The notes: generated by a model not told the origin, from the sequence alone. Positions 24,224 through 32,764 are shown, counted from the first letter of the stretch. The stretch: 64,000 bases of DNA from Rhodococcus rhodochrous (GCF_900187265.1 NZ_LT906450.1:4021444-4085443); one strand, 5' to 3'. Translations and numbers: made by a program.

Positions 24224-25474
24224 GTGAAGATCGCGATGGTTGCCGGACAAGTGAATCCCCTGCTCGGTCACGGTACGCACGCAGGTGCGGCGCCGCAAGG
24301 ACTGCATGTCCATCTGGCCGAACTGTCCTCCGCCCTCGCCGGGGCCGACCACGAGGTGGTGGTCTACACACGTCGCGAGGATCGCGACGGCCCCGACCGG
24401 ATCTCCGCCCCTGGTGGATACGAAGTGGTGCAGGTGCCGGCAGGTCCGCCGTCCCCGCTGCGCCCCGACGAAACTGCCTCTGCGATGGGCGAATTCGGGA
24501 GCTTCCTGGATCGGGAGTGGCGTCAGCGGCCACCGGACATCACCCACGCCCACTACTGGCTGTCCGGACTGGCCACCCAGCTCGCCACCCGCTCGCTGGG
24601 CATCCCCACGGTCCAGACCTTCCACTCCCTCGGCACGGTCGAGCACCGCATCCGGGAGAAGACGGCGATGGACGCGTCCGCGCGCGACCGAATCCGCTTG
24701 GAGCGACTCATCGCCCGGGGCGCGACGCGCATGATCGCGACGAGTTCCGACGAGGTGTTCGAGCTGGCGCGCATGGGACTCCCCCGCACGCGGACCACGG
24801 TGGTGCCGAGCGGAGTGGACGCCGCGCACTACAGCACCGCCGCCGCTCCCGACACCACGAGGACCCGCAAGCATCGCCTGCTCGCAGCCGGTCCTCTCGA
24901 ACCGGGCTCCGGATTCGACATCGCCATCGAAGCGCTGGCGGGCATTCCCGATACCGAGTTGGTCATCGCCGCGCATCCTGCTCCCCCGTACCTGTCGCGT
25001 CGATCCGACGAGCAGGAGAAGTCCCGCCTCGTGAAGCTCGCCCGCGTACGTGGCGTGCAGGGACGCGTCCGGATCCGACGAGACGTCGGGCGGGACGAGA
25101 TGCCCGGTCTGCTCCTGTCCGCCGACGCCGTCGTCTCCACCCCCTGGCACGATCCGTCGGGCATGCTCGCCCTGCAAGCGATGTCGTGTGGTCGCCCGGT
25201 CATCGCGACCGCCTCCGGCGGAATGCTCGACACCGTGCTCGACGACGCCACCGGCCTTCTCGTGCCCACCCGCTCCCCCGAGGCCGTCGCGGCAGCTGCG
25301 CGCCGGCTCCTCTCCGACGCGACGACACGCGCCACCTTCGGTATCGCCGGACGCGACCGCGTGCTCGCCCGGTACACCTGGGATCGCGTGGCGGAGGACA
25401 CCCTTCGCGCCTACGAACGCTGCGTGCCGGTCCGGCGTACTGCACACCGGACCGCACGGACCGGTGTGCAGTAG
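24224..25474 (+). CDS. GT4-family glycosyltransferase
   Basis: The product (416 residues from GTG 24224) has the retaining GT-B layout: an N-terminal domain with GTHAGAAPQGLHVHLAELSSAL and HAHYWLSGLATQLA, then TTVVPSGVD, and the donor-site block SPWHDPSGMLALQAMSCGRPVIAT. This resembles MshA/sucrose-synthase-like GT4 enzymes. The acceptor is unknown. A 10-bp inverted repeat (25441-25470) lies in the last codons. It is in the same stress-regulated cluster as otsA, so a role in glycoside or glycolipid formation under stress is plausible. Confidence 0.85.
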   Translation: MKIAMVAGQVNPLLGHGTHAGAAPQGLHVHLAELSSALAGADHEVVVYTRREDRDGPDRISAPGGYEVVQVPAGPPSPLRPDETASAMGEFGSFLDREWRQRPPDITHAHYWLSGLATQLATRSLGIPTVQTFHSLGTVEHRIREKTAMDASARDRIRLERLIARGATRMIATSSDEVFELARMGLPRTRTTVVPSGVDAAHYSTAAAPDTTRTRKHRLLAAGPLEPGSGFDIAIEALAGIPDTELVIAAHPAPPYLSRRSDEQEKSRLVKLARVRGVQGRVRIRRDVGRDEMPGLLLSADAVVSTPWHDPSGMLALQAMSCGRPVIATASGGMLDTVLDDATGLLVPTRSPEAVAAAARRLLSDATTRATFGIAGRDRVLARYTWDRVAEDTLRAYERCVPVRRTAHRTARTGVQ

Positions 25475-25497
25475 CGCCCGTCGAACCTTTACAGGCG

Positions 25498-25534
25498 CCG
25501 GAACGATCAGCGACGGAAGTCCTGATCGTTCCGG
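25498..25534. terminator. Hairpin between convergent genes
   Basis: Perfect 13-base arms CCGGAACGATCAG / CTGATCGTTCCGG with an 11-base loop. It overlaps the last codons of the minus-strand gene ending at 25507. Confidence 0.8.
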
Positions 25535-26001
25535 TGTGCGCCCGCTCGGCCGGCCTCGTCACCCGGCACGTTGTTCGGGATCCGATCCGACGAACCTGCC
25601 TCCCGCGGAACCGGATCCGCGCGGCGGTCACCGCGCTGCTCGGCACGTTCCGCCGAACGGGGATCCAGCTCTTCCGCCCGACGACGACGCTCGTCCAACT
25701 CGGCCCGCGCCGCTTCGGCGGTATGGCGTTCCTCCTCGGAGCGGGCGCGCAGCCGCTCCGCCTCGGCCGCCTTGGCTTCGGCTTCCGCCGCGGCGCGCCG
25801 GGCCTCCGCTTCGGTGCGTTCGGCCGACGCCGCTCGCTGTTCGACTCCCGGCCTGTTCTCCTCGACGCTGCGACGCAGACGTTCGGCTTCGGCACGCCGG
25901 CGCTCGGCACGCCGGTTGCGGAGCGTCCACACCAGCACCGCCACTACCACCAACGCGACGACCACCGCTATCACCAGCAGAATCCAGTCGTTCGTGCTCA
26001 T
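25507..26001 (-). CDS. Single-pass membrane protein with a coiled-coil
   Basis: The 164-residue protein starts with a membrane helix (residues 6-27, WILLVIAVVVALVVVAVLVW). A long Arg/Glu/Ala-rich coiled coil follows (about 30-115), then a polar, Asn/Asp/Arg-rich tail. No catalytic motif is visible. A GTTT-N16-GGGAAC promoter lies upstream, and GAGGAGGTC precedes the ATG. It could be an envelope-stress or scaffold protein; this is not known. Confidence 0.7.
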   Translation of the reverse strand: MSTNDWILLVIAVVVALVVVAVLVWTLRNRRAERRRAEAERLRRSVEENRPGVEQRAASAERTEAEARRAAAEAEAKAAEAERLRARSEEERHTAEAARAELDERRRRAEELDPRSAERAEQRGDRRADPVPREAGSSDRIPNNVPGDEAGRAGAHRNDQDFRR

Positions 26002-26027
26002 CTCGACCTCCTCGGGTTCACCAGCGG

Positions 26028-26053
26028 GTTCCCCCGGGTCGAAGTGACGAAAC
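26028..26053 (-). promoter_or_regulatory. SigF-like promoter of the coiled-coil gene
   Basis: Minus strand: GTTT (26050-26053), 16 bases, GGGAAC (26028-26033), about 27 bases before the ATG at 26001. Confidence 0.5.
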
Positions 26054-26098
26054 GGGCACCTCGGGCCGAGCGGCGGATCGGAGATGCCCCCGAACAGA

Positions 26099-26133
26099 AC
26101 CGTTGCCGCCCGGGAGACCCGAACGGCAACGGT
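26099..26133. terminator. Terminator of the STAS gene
   Basis: Arms ACCGTTGCCG / CGGCAACGGT with a 15-base loop, 55 bases past the STAS stop on the minus strand. Confidence 0.6.
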
Positions 26134-26188
26134 ATGGAGGGGCGTGGCGGATTGCGGGCCACGCCGTATGGTCGGCTCTCCCGGTCTG

Positions 26189-26632
26189 CTACTTCACGGG
26201 AGCGACCGCAGCGAGTGCTGCTTCACGTGTCCTGCAGGCCTTGGCGGCGATGGCCGCATCGGCGACCCGGAGCAGTCGTTCCACCGGCCGGCCGCTCAGA
26301 AGAGCCCATCGGACGTTCAGGGCACGCGCGCGCTCGTCGAGATCGTCGAAGACCGACAAACCCGCCGCGCCGAAGAACTCGACTGCGCCGAGATCGACGA
26401 CCATACGGATCGATTCCCCGAGCTGCCGGTGGGTGAATGCGTGGAGAGCGTGTGCGTTGCGGATGTCGATCTCGCCTCGTACGTCGATCCAGACGAGATC
26501 CGGCTCGATCCTCTGAGCACTGAATTCCGCACCGACGACCCGCTCTGCGGGAATATCGGACCTGATCGGTTGAGCCGACCACGCGGACGGGCCGGAATCT
26601 ACCTGTGCGGCAATTCGCTGAGGAACTGTCAT
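26189..26632 (-). CDS. STAS-domain anti-sigma factor antagonist lacking the phospho-acceptor
   Basis: The 147-residue protein has a STAS domain at about residues 37-130 (LVWIDVRGEIDIRNAHALHA, RMVVDLGAVEFFGAAGLSVF). At the point where RsbV-type antagonists read Asp-Ser-Ser/Thr-Gly-Leu, this reads Gly-Ala-Ala-Gly-Leu (residues 88-92), so there is no Ser or Thr to phosphorylate. ATG 26632 is preceded by GGGAAG; an ATG five codons upstream is possible. It is divergent from the rsbW-sigF operon and has its own SigF-like promoter, which suggests feedback on the sigma factor. Confidence 0.8.
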   Translation of the reverse strand: MTVPQRIAAQVDSGPSAWSAQPIRSDIPAERVVGAEFSAQRIEPDLVWIDVRGEIDIRNAHALHAFTHRQLGESIRMVVDLGAVEFFGAAGLSVFDDLDERARALNVRWALLSGRPVERLLRVADAAIAAKACRTREAALAAVAPVK

Positions 26633-26689
26633 AGCACTTCCCAACATCGAAAATTTCAGGAAGCACGACCTACGAGACAGGCACAACCG

Positions 26690-26715
26690 GTAACCGATCG
26701 GAACCCTCCCGAAAC
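26690..26715 (-). promoter_or_regulatory. SigF-like promoter of the STAS gene
   Basis: Minus strand: GTTT (26712-26715), 16 bases, GGTTAC (26690-26695), about 57 bases before ATG 26632. Confidence 0.55.
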
Positions 26716-26846
26716 GGGGGTGCTTCCGTGTTCTCGGCTGTATGCTCAACCTTCTGCCCCAACAGTAGTCCACGAACCCCGGGCACTCAACATGTCGAGC
26801 GTGCATTTCGGGCATGGTGCGGACAGCCGCCCAGGTCAAGGCGGAT

Positions 26847-26872
26847 GGATTGGATTCGCGGTATCTGGGTAA
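26847..26872 (+). promoter_or_regulatory. Possible autoregulatory SigF-like promoter of rsbW-sigF
   Basis: GGAT (26847-26850), 16 bases, GGGTAA (26867-26872). The -10 is good and the -35 poor. Autoregulation from this position is the rule for rsbW-sigF operons in mycobacteria. Confidence 0.45.
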
Positions 26873-26939
26873 TCTCTCGGACGACCAGACATACACGACC
26901 CGCTCGTACCCCACTCCCCGTACTGGAGACATCAGGCTC

Positions 26940-27359
26940 ATGGCAAAATCCGCGTCGATCGAATCGGCACGCGACCACAATCCCCCGGTAGTCGAACTCC
27001 GAGTAGAGGCTCATCCCGACCAGCTCGCAGTGCTCCGAGCAGTAGCCGCCGCGATCGCGCTGCAGCACGACTTCGACCTCGATACCGTTGCGGATGTGAA
27101 GCTCGCCGTCGACGAAGCGGCCACGCGGCTGATCATGGGCGCACCCGAGGACGCGATCCTCGCGTGCTCGTTCCGGGCGGCTCTCCCGCTGCTGCACATC
27201 AGTCTGTCGGCGCCCACGAACGACGCCTCCGCGATCGGGCAGCCGCGCTCCTTCGGTTGGCACGTGCTCAACTCGCTGACCGAGTCCATCTCGGTGACGA
27301 GCGACGACTCGCGCGCCACGATCGACATGTCCATCGCCGAAGGCAGCGCCGATCGGTGA
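26940..27359 (+). CDS. rsbW: RsbW/UsfX-type anti-sigma factor
   Basis: The 139-residue protein has an HATPase_c-like fold: ELRVEAHPDQLAVLRAVAAAIA, then VKLAVDEAATRLI where serine-kinase anti-sigma factors carry the N-box. Arg stands at the usual Asn position, as I recall for M. tuberculosis UsfX, so kinase activity is doubtful. The motif FGWHVLNSLTESISV closes the fold. ATG 26940 was chosen by length. The stop overlaps the sigma-factor GTG (GTGA), so stoichiometric expression is expected. It should bind and silence the sigma factor encoded next. Confidence 0.85.
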   Translation: MAKSASIESARDHNPPVVELRVEAHPDQLAVLRAVAAAIALQHDFDLDTVADVKLAVDEAATRLIMGAPEDAILACSFRAALPLLHISLSAPTNDASAIGQPRSFGWHVLNSLTESISVTSDDSRATIDMSIAEGSADR

Positions 27360-28138
27360 CGCGCAACACGGGTAGGTCGAGCGACGAGTACGCCGACGTC
27401 ACCGAAACGTTGAGAACACTCCTCGCACTCGAGGAGGGCGACCCCGGTCGCATCCGCATCCGCGACGCAGTGGTCGAGCGGTGCCTGCCGCTCGCCGAGC
27501 ACATCGCCCGGCGCTTCGACGGCCGTGGTGAGGCCTTCGAGGATCTGCTGCAGGTCGCGCGCCTGGGCCTGGTCAACGCGGTCGACCGTTTCGACCCCGA
27601 ACGCGGTTCGGATTTCGTCTCCTTCGCGGTCCCCACGATCATGGGCGAGGTGCGCAGGCACTTCCGTGACGCCGGCTGGGCCGTTCGTGTGCCGAGGCGC
27701 ATGAAGGAACTGCACCTGTCCCTGAGCAAGGCCACCTCCGAGCTCTCCCAGCAGCTCGGACGTGCACCCACCGCCTCCGAGCTCGCCGAGGTACTCGGCA
27801 TCGATCAGGAGGAGGTGCTGCAGGGTCTCGTGGCCGGCAACGCCTACCAGACGGTGTCGGTCGACCGGTCGTCCCCGTCCGGCGACGACCGGCTCACTCT
27901 CGCCGACACGCTCGGCGACTACGACGCCGCGCTCGACGAGGTCGAGAACCACGAGGCGCTGCGTCCGTTGCTCGAGGCCCTTCCGGCCCGCGAACGCACG
28001 GTCGTGCTGCTGCGCTTCTTCGGCAACATGACGCAGACGCAGATCGCCGAGCGCGTGGGTGTCTCGCAGATGCACGTGTCGCGTCTGCTCACGAAGACCC
28101 TCGCGCAGCTCCGCGAGCAGCTCGGCGACAACTTCTGA
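27356..28138 (+). CDS. sigF: SigF/SigB-type stress sigma factor
   Basis: The 260-residue protein is a group 3 sigma-70 factor. Region 2 is FEDLLQVARLGLVNAVDRFDPERGSDFVSFAVPTIMGEVRRHFRD (in parts). Region 3 is MKELHLSLSKATSELSQQLGR. Region 4 carries the helix-turn-helix MTQTQIAERVGVSQMHVSRLL. No region 1.1 is present. It starts at GTG 27356 overlapping rsbW. Its likely promoters, GTTT-N16-GGGTAT, are spread over the 20 kb to its left. It should respond to stationary phase, oxidative or osmotic stress through the RsbW partner switch. Confidence 0.92.
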   Translation: MTRNTGRSSDEYADVTETLRTLLALEEGDPGRIRIRDAVVERCLPLAEHIARRFDGRGEAFEDLLQVARLGLVNAVDRFDPERGSDFVSFAVPTIMGEVRRHFRDAGWAVRVPRRMKELHLSLSKATSELSQQLGRAPTASELAEVLGIDQEEVLQGLVAGNAYQTVSVDRSSPSGDDRLTLADTLGDYDAALDEVENHEALRPLLEALPARERTVVLLRFFGNMTQTQIAERVGVSQMHVSRLLTKTLAQLREQLGDNF

Positions 28139-28141
28139 CGG

Positions 28142-28177
28142 GTCGACGTCCCGGGCTCCCGTGCCCGGGACGTCGAC
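28142..28177. terminator. Bidirectional terminator after sigF
   Basis: Perfect 14-base arms GTCGACGTCCCGGG / CCCGGGACGTCGAC with an eight-base loop, between the convergent sigF and alcohol dehydrogenase genes. Confidence 0.85.
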
Positions 28178-28181
28178 GCGG

Positions 28182-29240
28182 TCAGAACGTCGAGGCGTCG
28201 ATCACGAAGCGATAGCGCACATCACTGGCGACCACACGGTCGTATGCCTCGTTGATACGGTCCGCGGAGATCAGCTCGATCTCCGCACCGATGCCGTGCT
28301 CTGCGCAGAAGTCCAGCATCGCCTGCGTGTCGGGGATTCCGCCGACATTCGATCCCGCCATCGCACGATCGTTCATCGCGAGCGAGAACGCCCGCACCGA
28401 CAGCGGCTTCTCGGGCAGGCCGAGGCCGACGAGGGTGCCGTGCAGCCGCAGCAACGACATGTAGCGGTCGAGGTCGAGGTTGACCGAGACGGTGTTGAGG
28501 ATCAGATCGAACTTCCCGCGCAACTCCTTGAAGGTCGACTCGTCCTCGGTGGACCGGTAGTCGACCGCACCGAAACGCAGGCCGTCGTCCCGCTTCGACA
28601 GCGAGTGACCGAGCACGGTCACCTCCGCACCCATCGCTGCCGCGATCTTCACTCCGACATGCCCGAGACCGCCCATGCCGATGATCGCGACCTTGCTCCC
28701 CGGCCCGGCATTCCACCGCTTCAGCGGCGAGTACAGGGTGATTCCCGCGCACAGCAGAGGCGCCGCGGCGGCCGGGTCGAGTCCGTCGGGAATCCTCAGG
28801 ACGAAGTGTTCGGTGACGACGATGTGTGTCGAGTAGCCGCCCTGGGTGACGGAGCCGTCGCGGTCGACGGAGTTGTAGGTTCCCGTCACCCGATTGGTGC
28901 AGTGCTGTTCGAATCCTGTTCGGCAGGGCTCACATCCACCACAGGAGCTCACGAAGCAACCCACGCCGACGCGGTCTCCGACGGCATGCTTCGTGACCCC
29001 GGAACCGACGGCGGCGACAGTGCCGACGATCTCGTGGCCCGGCACGATCGGGTACTTGGTTCCGCCCCACTCGTTCCGGGCGGTGTGGATGTCGGAATGG
29101 CAGATGCCGGCGAACTCGATGGCGATGAGCACGTCGAGCGGGCCGAGGGCACGTCGTTCGACGGTGGTCTTCGACAGGGGCGCGTCGGGCGCGGTGGCGG
29201 CGTATGCGGCGACGGTGGTCGTACCGGTTGTGGACGTCAT
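28182..29240 (-). CDS. Zinc alcohol dehydrogenase (AdhC-like)
   Basis: This 352-residue medium-chain dehydrogenase keeps all zinc ligands. The catalytic site is GICHSDIH with GHEIVG. The structural site is [15 protein letters not shown]. The cofactor motif is [13 protein letters not shown]. It belongs to the cinnamyl/YahK-AdhC branch (Rv3045 type), NADP-dependent reductases of aromatic and aliphatic aldehydes. GGAGG lies directly before ATG 29240, unusually close. It is separated from the MetE-like gene by a terminator. Confidence 0.9.
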   Translation of the reverse strand: MTSTTGTTTVAAYAATAPDAPLSKTTVERRALGPLDVLIAIEFAGICHSDIHTARNEWGGTKYPIVPGHEIVGTVAAVGSGVTKHAVGDRVGVGCFVSSCGGCEPCRTGFEQHCTNRVTGTYNSVDRDGSVTQGGYSTHIVVTEHFVLRIPDGLDPAAAAPLLCAGITLYSPLKRWNAGPGSKVAIIGMGGLGHVGVKIAAAMGAEVTVLGHSLSKRDDGLRFGAVDYRSTEDESTFKELRGKFDLILNTVSVNLDLDRYMSLLRLHGTLVGLGLPEKPLSVRAFSLAMNDRAMAGSNVGGIPDTQAMLDFCAEHGIGAEIELISADRINEAYDRVVASDVRYRFVIDASTF

Positions 29241-29263
29241 TCCTCCACAACTACTCCGCCTCG

Positions 29264-29308
29264 CGACGACGTGCACCCGCGGGGGACTACCGCAGGTGCA
29301 CGTCGTCG
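29264..29308. terminator. Terminator of the MetE-like gene
   Basis: Perfect 14-base arms CGACGACGTGCACC / GGTGCACGTCGTCG with a 17-base loop, 11 bases past the stop on the minus strand. Confidence 0.75.
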
Positions 29309-29319
29309 AGACGGTTCGG

Positions 29320-31620
29320 TTATCCGGCCTGGTCGGACCGATGTGCCGCCCGGCGGCGCAGTCGTCGTGCCGCAGCGACGAGGTTGCGCAGCGACGGCTC
29401 GAGCTGCCAGTGGTGACGGGTCTTGAGACCACCGTCCGGATTGGCCCACAACCGGTCGAGTTCCACCGATTCCGCCGCCTCGGTGAGCAACTCGTCGAGC
29501 TCGTCGATGTCCGGGATCCGGGCCGAGCGGGACTCGTAGACACCGGGACCGACACCGTGGGACAGCGCGCGGTCCTTGATCGCCTCGAGCACCCAGCGGA
29601 TCGAGCGCGTCGCCACGATCGCCGTGACGTCGGCGTCGAGCCGCTCGATCGCGTCGACCACCGACGCCTGACCCGAATAGGTCAGGTGCGTGTGGATCTG
29701 CGTCTCCGGCTTCGCGCCACCGGTGGCGAGACGGAAGGCGTCGACGGCCCAGTCGAGGTACTCGGAGCGCCCGTCCTGCCGCAGCGGCAACAGTTCCCGG
29801 ATGGCCGGTTCGTCGACCTGGATGATCGCGATGCCCGCCCGCTCGAGATCGGCGATCTCGTCGCGGATGGCCAGCGCGAGCTGGTCGGCCGTCTCGTGGA
29901 GCGGCTGATCCTGACGCACGTAGGAACGCGCCAGCATCGTCACCGGACCGGTGAGCATGCCCTTGACCGGCTTGTCGGTCAGCGACTGCGCGAACGAGAT
30001 CCACTCGACCGTCATCGGCTTCGGCCGCACGATGTCGCCGTAGAGGATCGGCGGACGCGTGCAGCGCGAACCGTAGGCCTGCACCCAGCCGAAGTGCGTG
30101 GTGGCGAAGCCCTCCATCAGCTCGGCGAAGTACTGCACCATGTCGTTGCGTTCGTGCTCGCCGTGGACGAGGACGTCGAGACCGATGTCCTCCTGCAGAC
30201 GGATGGTGGACTCGATCTCCTCCTGGATCCGCTTGACGTACTCGTCGTACGACATCCGGCCACGACCGAGTTCCGCTCGTGCCCTGCGGATCTCCGCGGT
30301 CTGCGGGAACGACCCCAGGGTCGTCACCGGCACCGGCGGCAGATCCAGGCGCTTCTGCTGCGCGACGCGGCGCTCCTCGTACGGCGCACGCACCCGATGG
30401 GCGGGCGTGACCGCGTTCAGACGTGCACGGACGGTGTGCTTCTGCTTGAAGTGCACCGACACGGGCGGCTTGCGCCACCGCTCCTCGGCACCGGTCGTGA
30501 GCGCCTTGGCGAGGGAGACCACCTCCCCCACCTTCTGCTTCGCGAACGCGAGACGATCGGCGACGTCGCCGGGGATGTCGTACTCGACGAGCAGGTCGTA
30601 GGGCACGTGCAGCAACGAGGACGAGGTCGACACGACGAGATCCGGTGCGACCGCGACGATCGACTTCAGGTACTCGAGGGTGCGGTGGCGGTCGACCTTC
30701 CACACGTTGCGGCCGTCGACGACACCGGCGTAGATGCGCTTGCGCTTGAGTCCGGGCACGGCGGCCAGTTCGTCCGCGCTGATGCGGCCGTTGACCAGGT
30801 CCAGGCCGATCGCCTCGATCTTCGACGCGGCCAGGATCGGCAGTGCCTCACCGAGATGCCCGTACGGGCCGGTCACGAGCAGACGCGGACGCAGCGGAGC
30901 GTGCGAGAGCACGTCGTAGGCACGCGCGAGGGCTGCGAGCTCCTCCTCGCTGCGGTCCTCGGTGAACGACGGCTCGTCGAGCTGCACGCAGGTCGCGCCG
31001 GCGCGGGCGAGCTGCTCGAAGAGCTTCTCGTATTCGGGGAGCAGTGCGTCGAGCAGGTCGAGGGTGCGGAAACCCTCCTTCGTCGACGTCGGTGCGACCT
31101 TCGACAGCAGCAGCAGCGAGACCGGGCCGAGCACCACCGGCCGCAGCTCGATACCCTCGGCCTTCGCACGCTCGAACTCGTCGAGTACGGCCGCCGAATT
31201 CAGCTCGAAGACGGTGTTCTCGTCGAGTTCGGGCTGGCGGTAGTGATAGTTGCTGCCGAACCAGCGCACCAGCTCGAGCGGCGGGAAGTCCTCGCGGCCA
31301 CGACACAGCGTGAAGTACAGATCGAGCGGGTCGAGCTCGTCGGCCAGCGGACGGAACCGCTCGGGCAGCGCGCCGAACAACAGCGCGTTGTCCAGGACGT
31401 GGTCGTAGTAGGAGAACGTGTTGCCGGGTACCTGGGTCAGACCCGTGGCTGCGAGCTCGCGCCAGGTGTTCTCCTGGAGCTCGCGAGCGACCGCGACGAG
31501 TTCGTCGCGCGTGCCCTCACCGTGCCAGTAGGCCTCGAGGGCGAACTTGAGCTCGCGGCGGGGCCCGATGCGCGGGTACCCGAGGATGCTCGATCCGTAT
31601 CCGTCGGCGAGAGTTGCCAT
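29320..31620 (-). CDS. MetE-like protein lacking the zinc site
   Basis: The 766-residue protein is a full-length two-barrel MetE homologue: N-terminal [15 protein letters not shown], the homocysteine region DVLVHGE, the folate-binding [15 protein letters not shown], and [12 protein letters not shown]. MetE uses His, Cys, Glu, Cys to hold zinc; here the aligned residues are H645, T647, V669 and G730, so three of four ligands are gone. Methyl transfer to homocysteine by the usual route is therefore unlikely. Flanking residues are well conserved, so this is not decay. No B12 riboswitch is seen upstream. Name it a MetE paralogue of unknown activity, not methionine synthase. Confidence 0.85.
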   Translation of the reverse strand: MATLADGYGSSILGYPRIGPRRELKFALEAYWHGEGTRDELVAVARELQENTWRELAATGLTQVPGNTFSYYDHVLDNALLFGALPERFRPLADELDPLDLYFTLCRGREDFPPLELVRWFGSNYHYRQPELDENTVFELNSAAVLDEFERAKAEGIELRPVVLGPVSLLLLSKVAPTSTKEGFRTLDLLDALLPEYEKLFEQLARAGATCVQLDEPSFTEDRSEEELAALARAYDVLSHAPLRPRLLVTGPYGHLGEALPILAASKIEAIGLDLVNGRISADELAAVPGLKRKRIYAGVVDGRNVWKVDRHRTLEYLKSIVAVAPDLVVSTSSSLLHVPYDLLVEYDIPGDVADRLAFAKQKVGEVVSLAKALTTGAEERWRKPPVSVHFKQKHTVRARLNAVTPAHRVRAPYEERRVAQQKRLDLPPVPVTTLGSFPQTAEIRRARAELGRGRMSYDEYVKRIQEEIESTIRLQEDIGLDVLVHGEHERNDMVQYFAELMEGFATTHFGWVQAYGSRCTRPPILYGDIVRPKPMTVEWISFAQSLTDKPVKGMLTGPVTMLARSYVRQDQPLHETADQLALAIRDEIADLERAGIAIIQVDEPAIRELLPLRQDGRSEYLDWAVDAFRLATGGAKPETQIHTHLTYSGQASVVDAIERLDADVTAIVATRSIRWVLEAIKDRALSHGVGPGVYESRSARIPDIDELDELLTEAAESVELDRLWANPDGGLKTRHHWQLEPSLRNLVAAARRLRRRAAHRSDQAG

Positions 31621-31669
31621 GTCGGCGTCGACCTTTCCCTCATGCACGTCGCGCCCGTGCACCGGTGAC

Positions 31670-31686
31670 CAGTGTTCGGAACACTG
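31670..31686. promoter_or_regulatory. Perfect 17-bp palindrome before the MetE-like gene
   Basis: CAGTGTTC-G-GAACACTG lies 50 bases upstream of the MetE-like start and 40 bases downstream of the fadB2 stop on the minus strand. The short centre argues for a protein-binding operator more than a terminator. Confidence 0.5.
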
Positions 31687-31725
31687 TCGCCGGGCACGGG
31701 CGCCGTGTGCGGTGGTGCTACCTGG

Positions 31726-32622
31726 CTAGCCGGCCTTCTTGACCGTGCGACCGTTGTCGGCGTACTCGTAGAAGCCGGCGCCCGACTTCTTGCCGACGAG
31801 TCCCGCCTCGACCATGCGCTGCAGCAGCGGCGGGGCCGAGTACAGGGGCTCCTTGAACTCCTCGTACATGGAGTCGGCGATCGACTTGACGGTGTCCAGA
31901 CCGACGAGGTCGGTCAGGGCGAGCGGACCCATCGGGTGGGCGCAACCCAGGACCATCGTCTTGTCGATGTCCTCCTTGGTGGCGAAGCCGGACTCGACCA
32001 TCCGGATCGCCGAGAGCAGGTACGGCACCAGCAGTGCGTTGGCGATGAAACCTGCACGGTCGGAGGACCGCACGACCTGCTTGCCCAGTACGTCGGCGGC
32101 GAACGCCTCGGCGCGCTTGGTGACGGTGGGGCTGGTCTTCAGGGTGGTGACGAGCTCGACGAGCGGGAGCACCGGCACAGGGTTGAAGAAGTGCATGCCG
32201 ATGACACGCTCGGGCGCACCGGTCGCGATACCGAGCTTCATGATCGGGATCGACGAGGTGTTCGAAGCGAGCACCGCGTTGGGATCGGTGACGATCTTGT
32301 CGAGCTCCGCGAAGATCTCGCTCTTGACCTTCTCGTCCTCGACGACGGCCTCCACCACGAGCTGCCGATCGGCGAAGTCACCGAGATCGGAGGTGAAGCG
32401 CAGACGCCATGCGGCCTGCTCACGCTCCCGTTCGGTGATCTTTCCGCTGCTCACGCCCCGGTCCAGCGACCGGAGGATGCGGGCACGTCCGGCAGCCGCG
32501 AGTTCACGGGTCTGCTCGAACACCAGTACGTCGACATGAGCGCGTGCGCACACCTCGGCGATACCTGCGCCCATGATGCCGGCGCCGATCACGCCGACGC
32601 GCTGAATCTTTTCGCTGGTCAC
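31726..32622 (-). CDS. fadB2: 3-hydroxyacyl-CoA (3-hydroxybutyryl-CoA) dehydrogenase
   Basis: The 298-residue protein has an N-terminal NAD-binding GAGIMGAGIAEVCARA and the family block GMHFFNPVPVLPLVELV with the catalytic His. The C-terminal domain is ALTDLVGLDTVKSI. It oxidises 3-hydroxybutyryl-CoA to acetoacetyl-CoA. GTG 32622 follows GAAGGAG and fits family length. It lies downstream of aceA on the same strand, as fadB2 follows icl1 in M. tuberculosis, linking beta-oxidation to the glyoxylate shunt. Confidence 0.92.
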   Translation of the reverse strand: MTSEKIQRVGVIGAGIMGAGIAEVCARAHVDVLVFEQTRELAAAGRARILRSLDRGVSSGKITEREREQAAWRLRFTSDLGDFADRQLVVEAVVEDEKVKSEIFAELDKIVTDPNAVLASNTSSIPIMKLGIATGAPERVIGMHFFNPVPVLPLVELVTTLKTSPTVTKRAEAFAADVLGKQVVRSSDRAGFIANALLVPYLLSAIRMVESGFATKEDIDKTMVLGCAHPMGPLALTDLVGLDTVKSIADSMYEEFKEPLYSAPPLLQRMVEAGLVGKKSGAGFYEYADNGRTVKKAG

Positions 32623-32720
32623 GTCAGCTCCTTCTCGTTGTGGGGGTCGTGGCCGAGGCCGGAAGTACAAGCGAGGACCCGTCGGGTGCGCGCGTTTCGA
32701 ACTGCTCCGGATACGCACGC

Positions 32721-32764
32721 ACCCCGCGGCAGGACATGGGGACCTGTGGATCCCGCCGCGGGGT
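32721..32764. terminator. Hairpin between aceA and fadB2
   Basis: Arms ACCCCGCGGC / GCCGCGGGGT with a 24-base loop, 27 bases after the aceA stop, likely reducing readthrough into fadB2. Confidence 0.55.

Larger units (their letters stand above)
26633..26939. promoter_or_regulatory. Divergent control region between the STAS and RsbW genes
   Basis: These 307 bases hold no supported gene. A SigF-like promoter faces the STAS gene (26690-26715), and a GGGTAA -10 faces rsbW (26867-26872). The open frame upstream of the chosen rsbW start is unlikely to be coding because it spans that -10. Confidence 0.6.

Noticed and set aside
28900-28925. tRNA-like T-loop string GTTCGAATCC
   Set aside because: It lies in the alcohol dehydrogenase coding region next to its Cys-rich zinc site and no cloverleaf can be drawn around it.
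31621-31725. Cobalamin riboswitch before the MetE-like gene
   Set aside because: The gap is 105 bases and has none of the conserved riboswitch boxes; only a short palindrome is seen.
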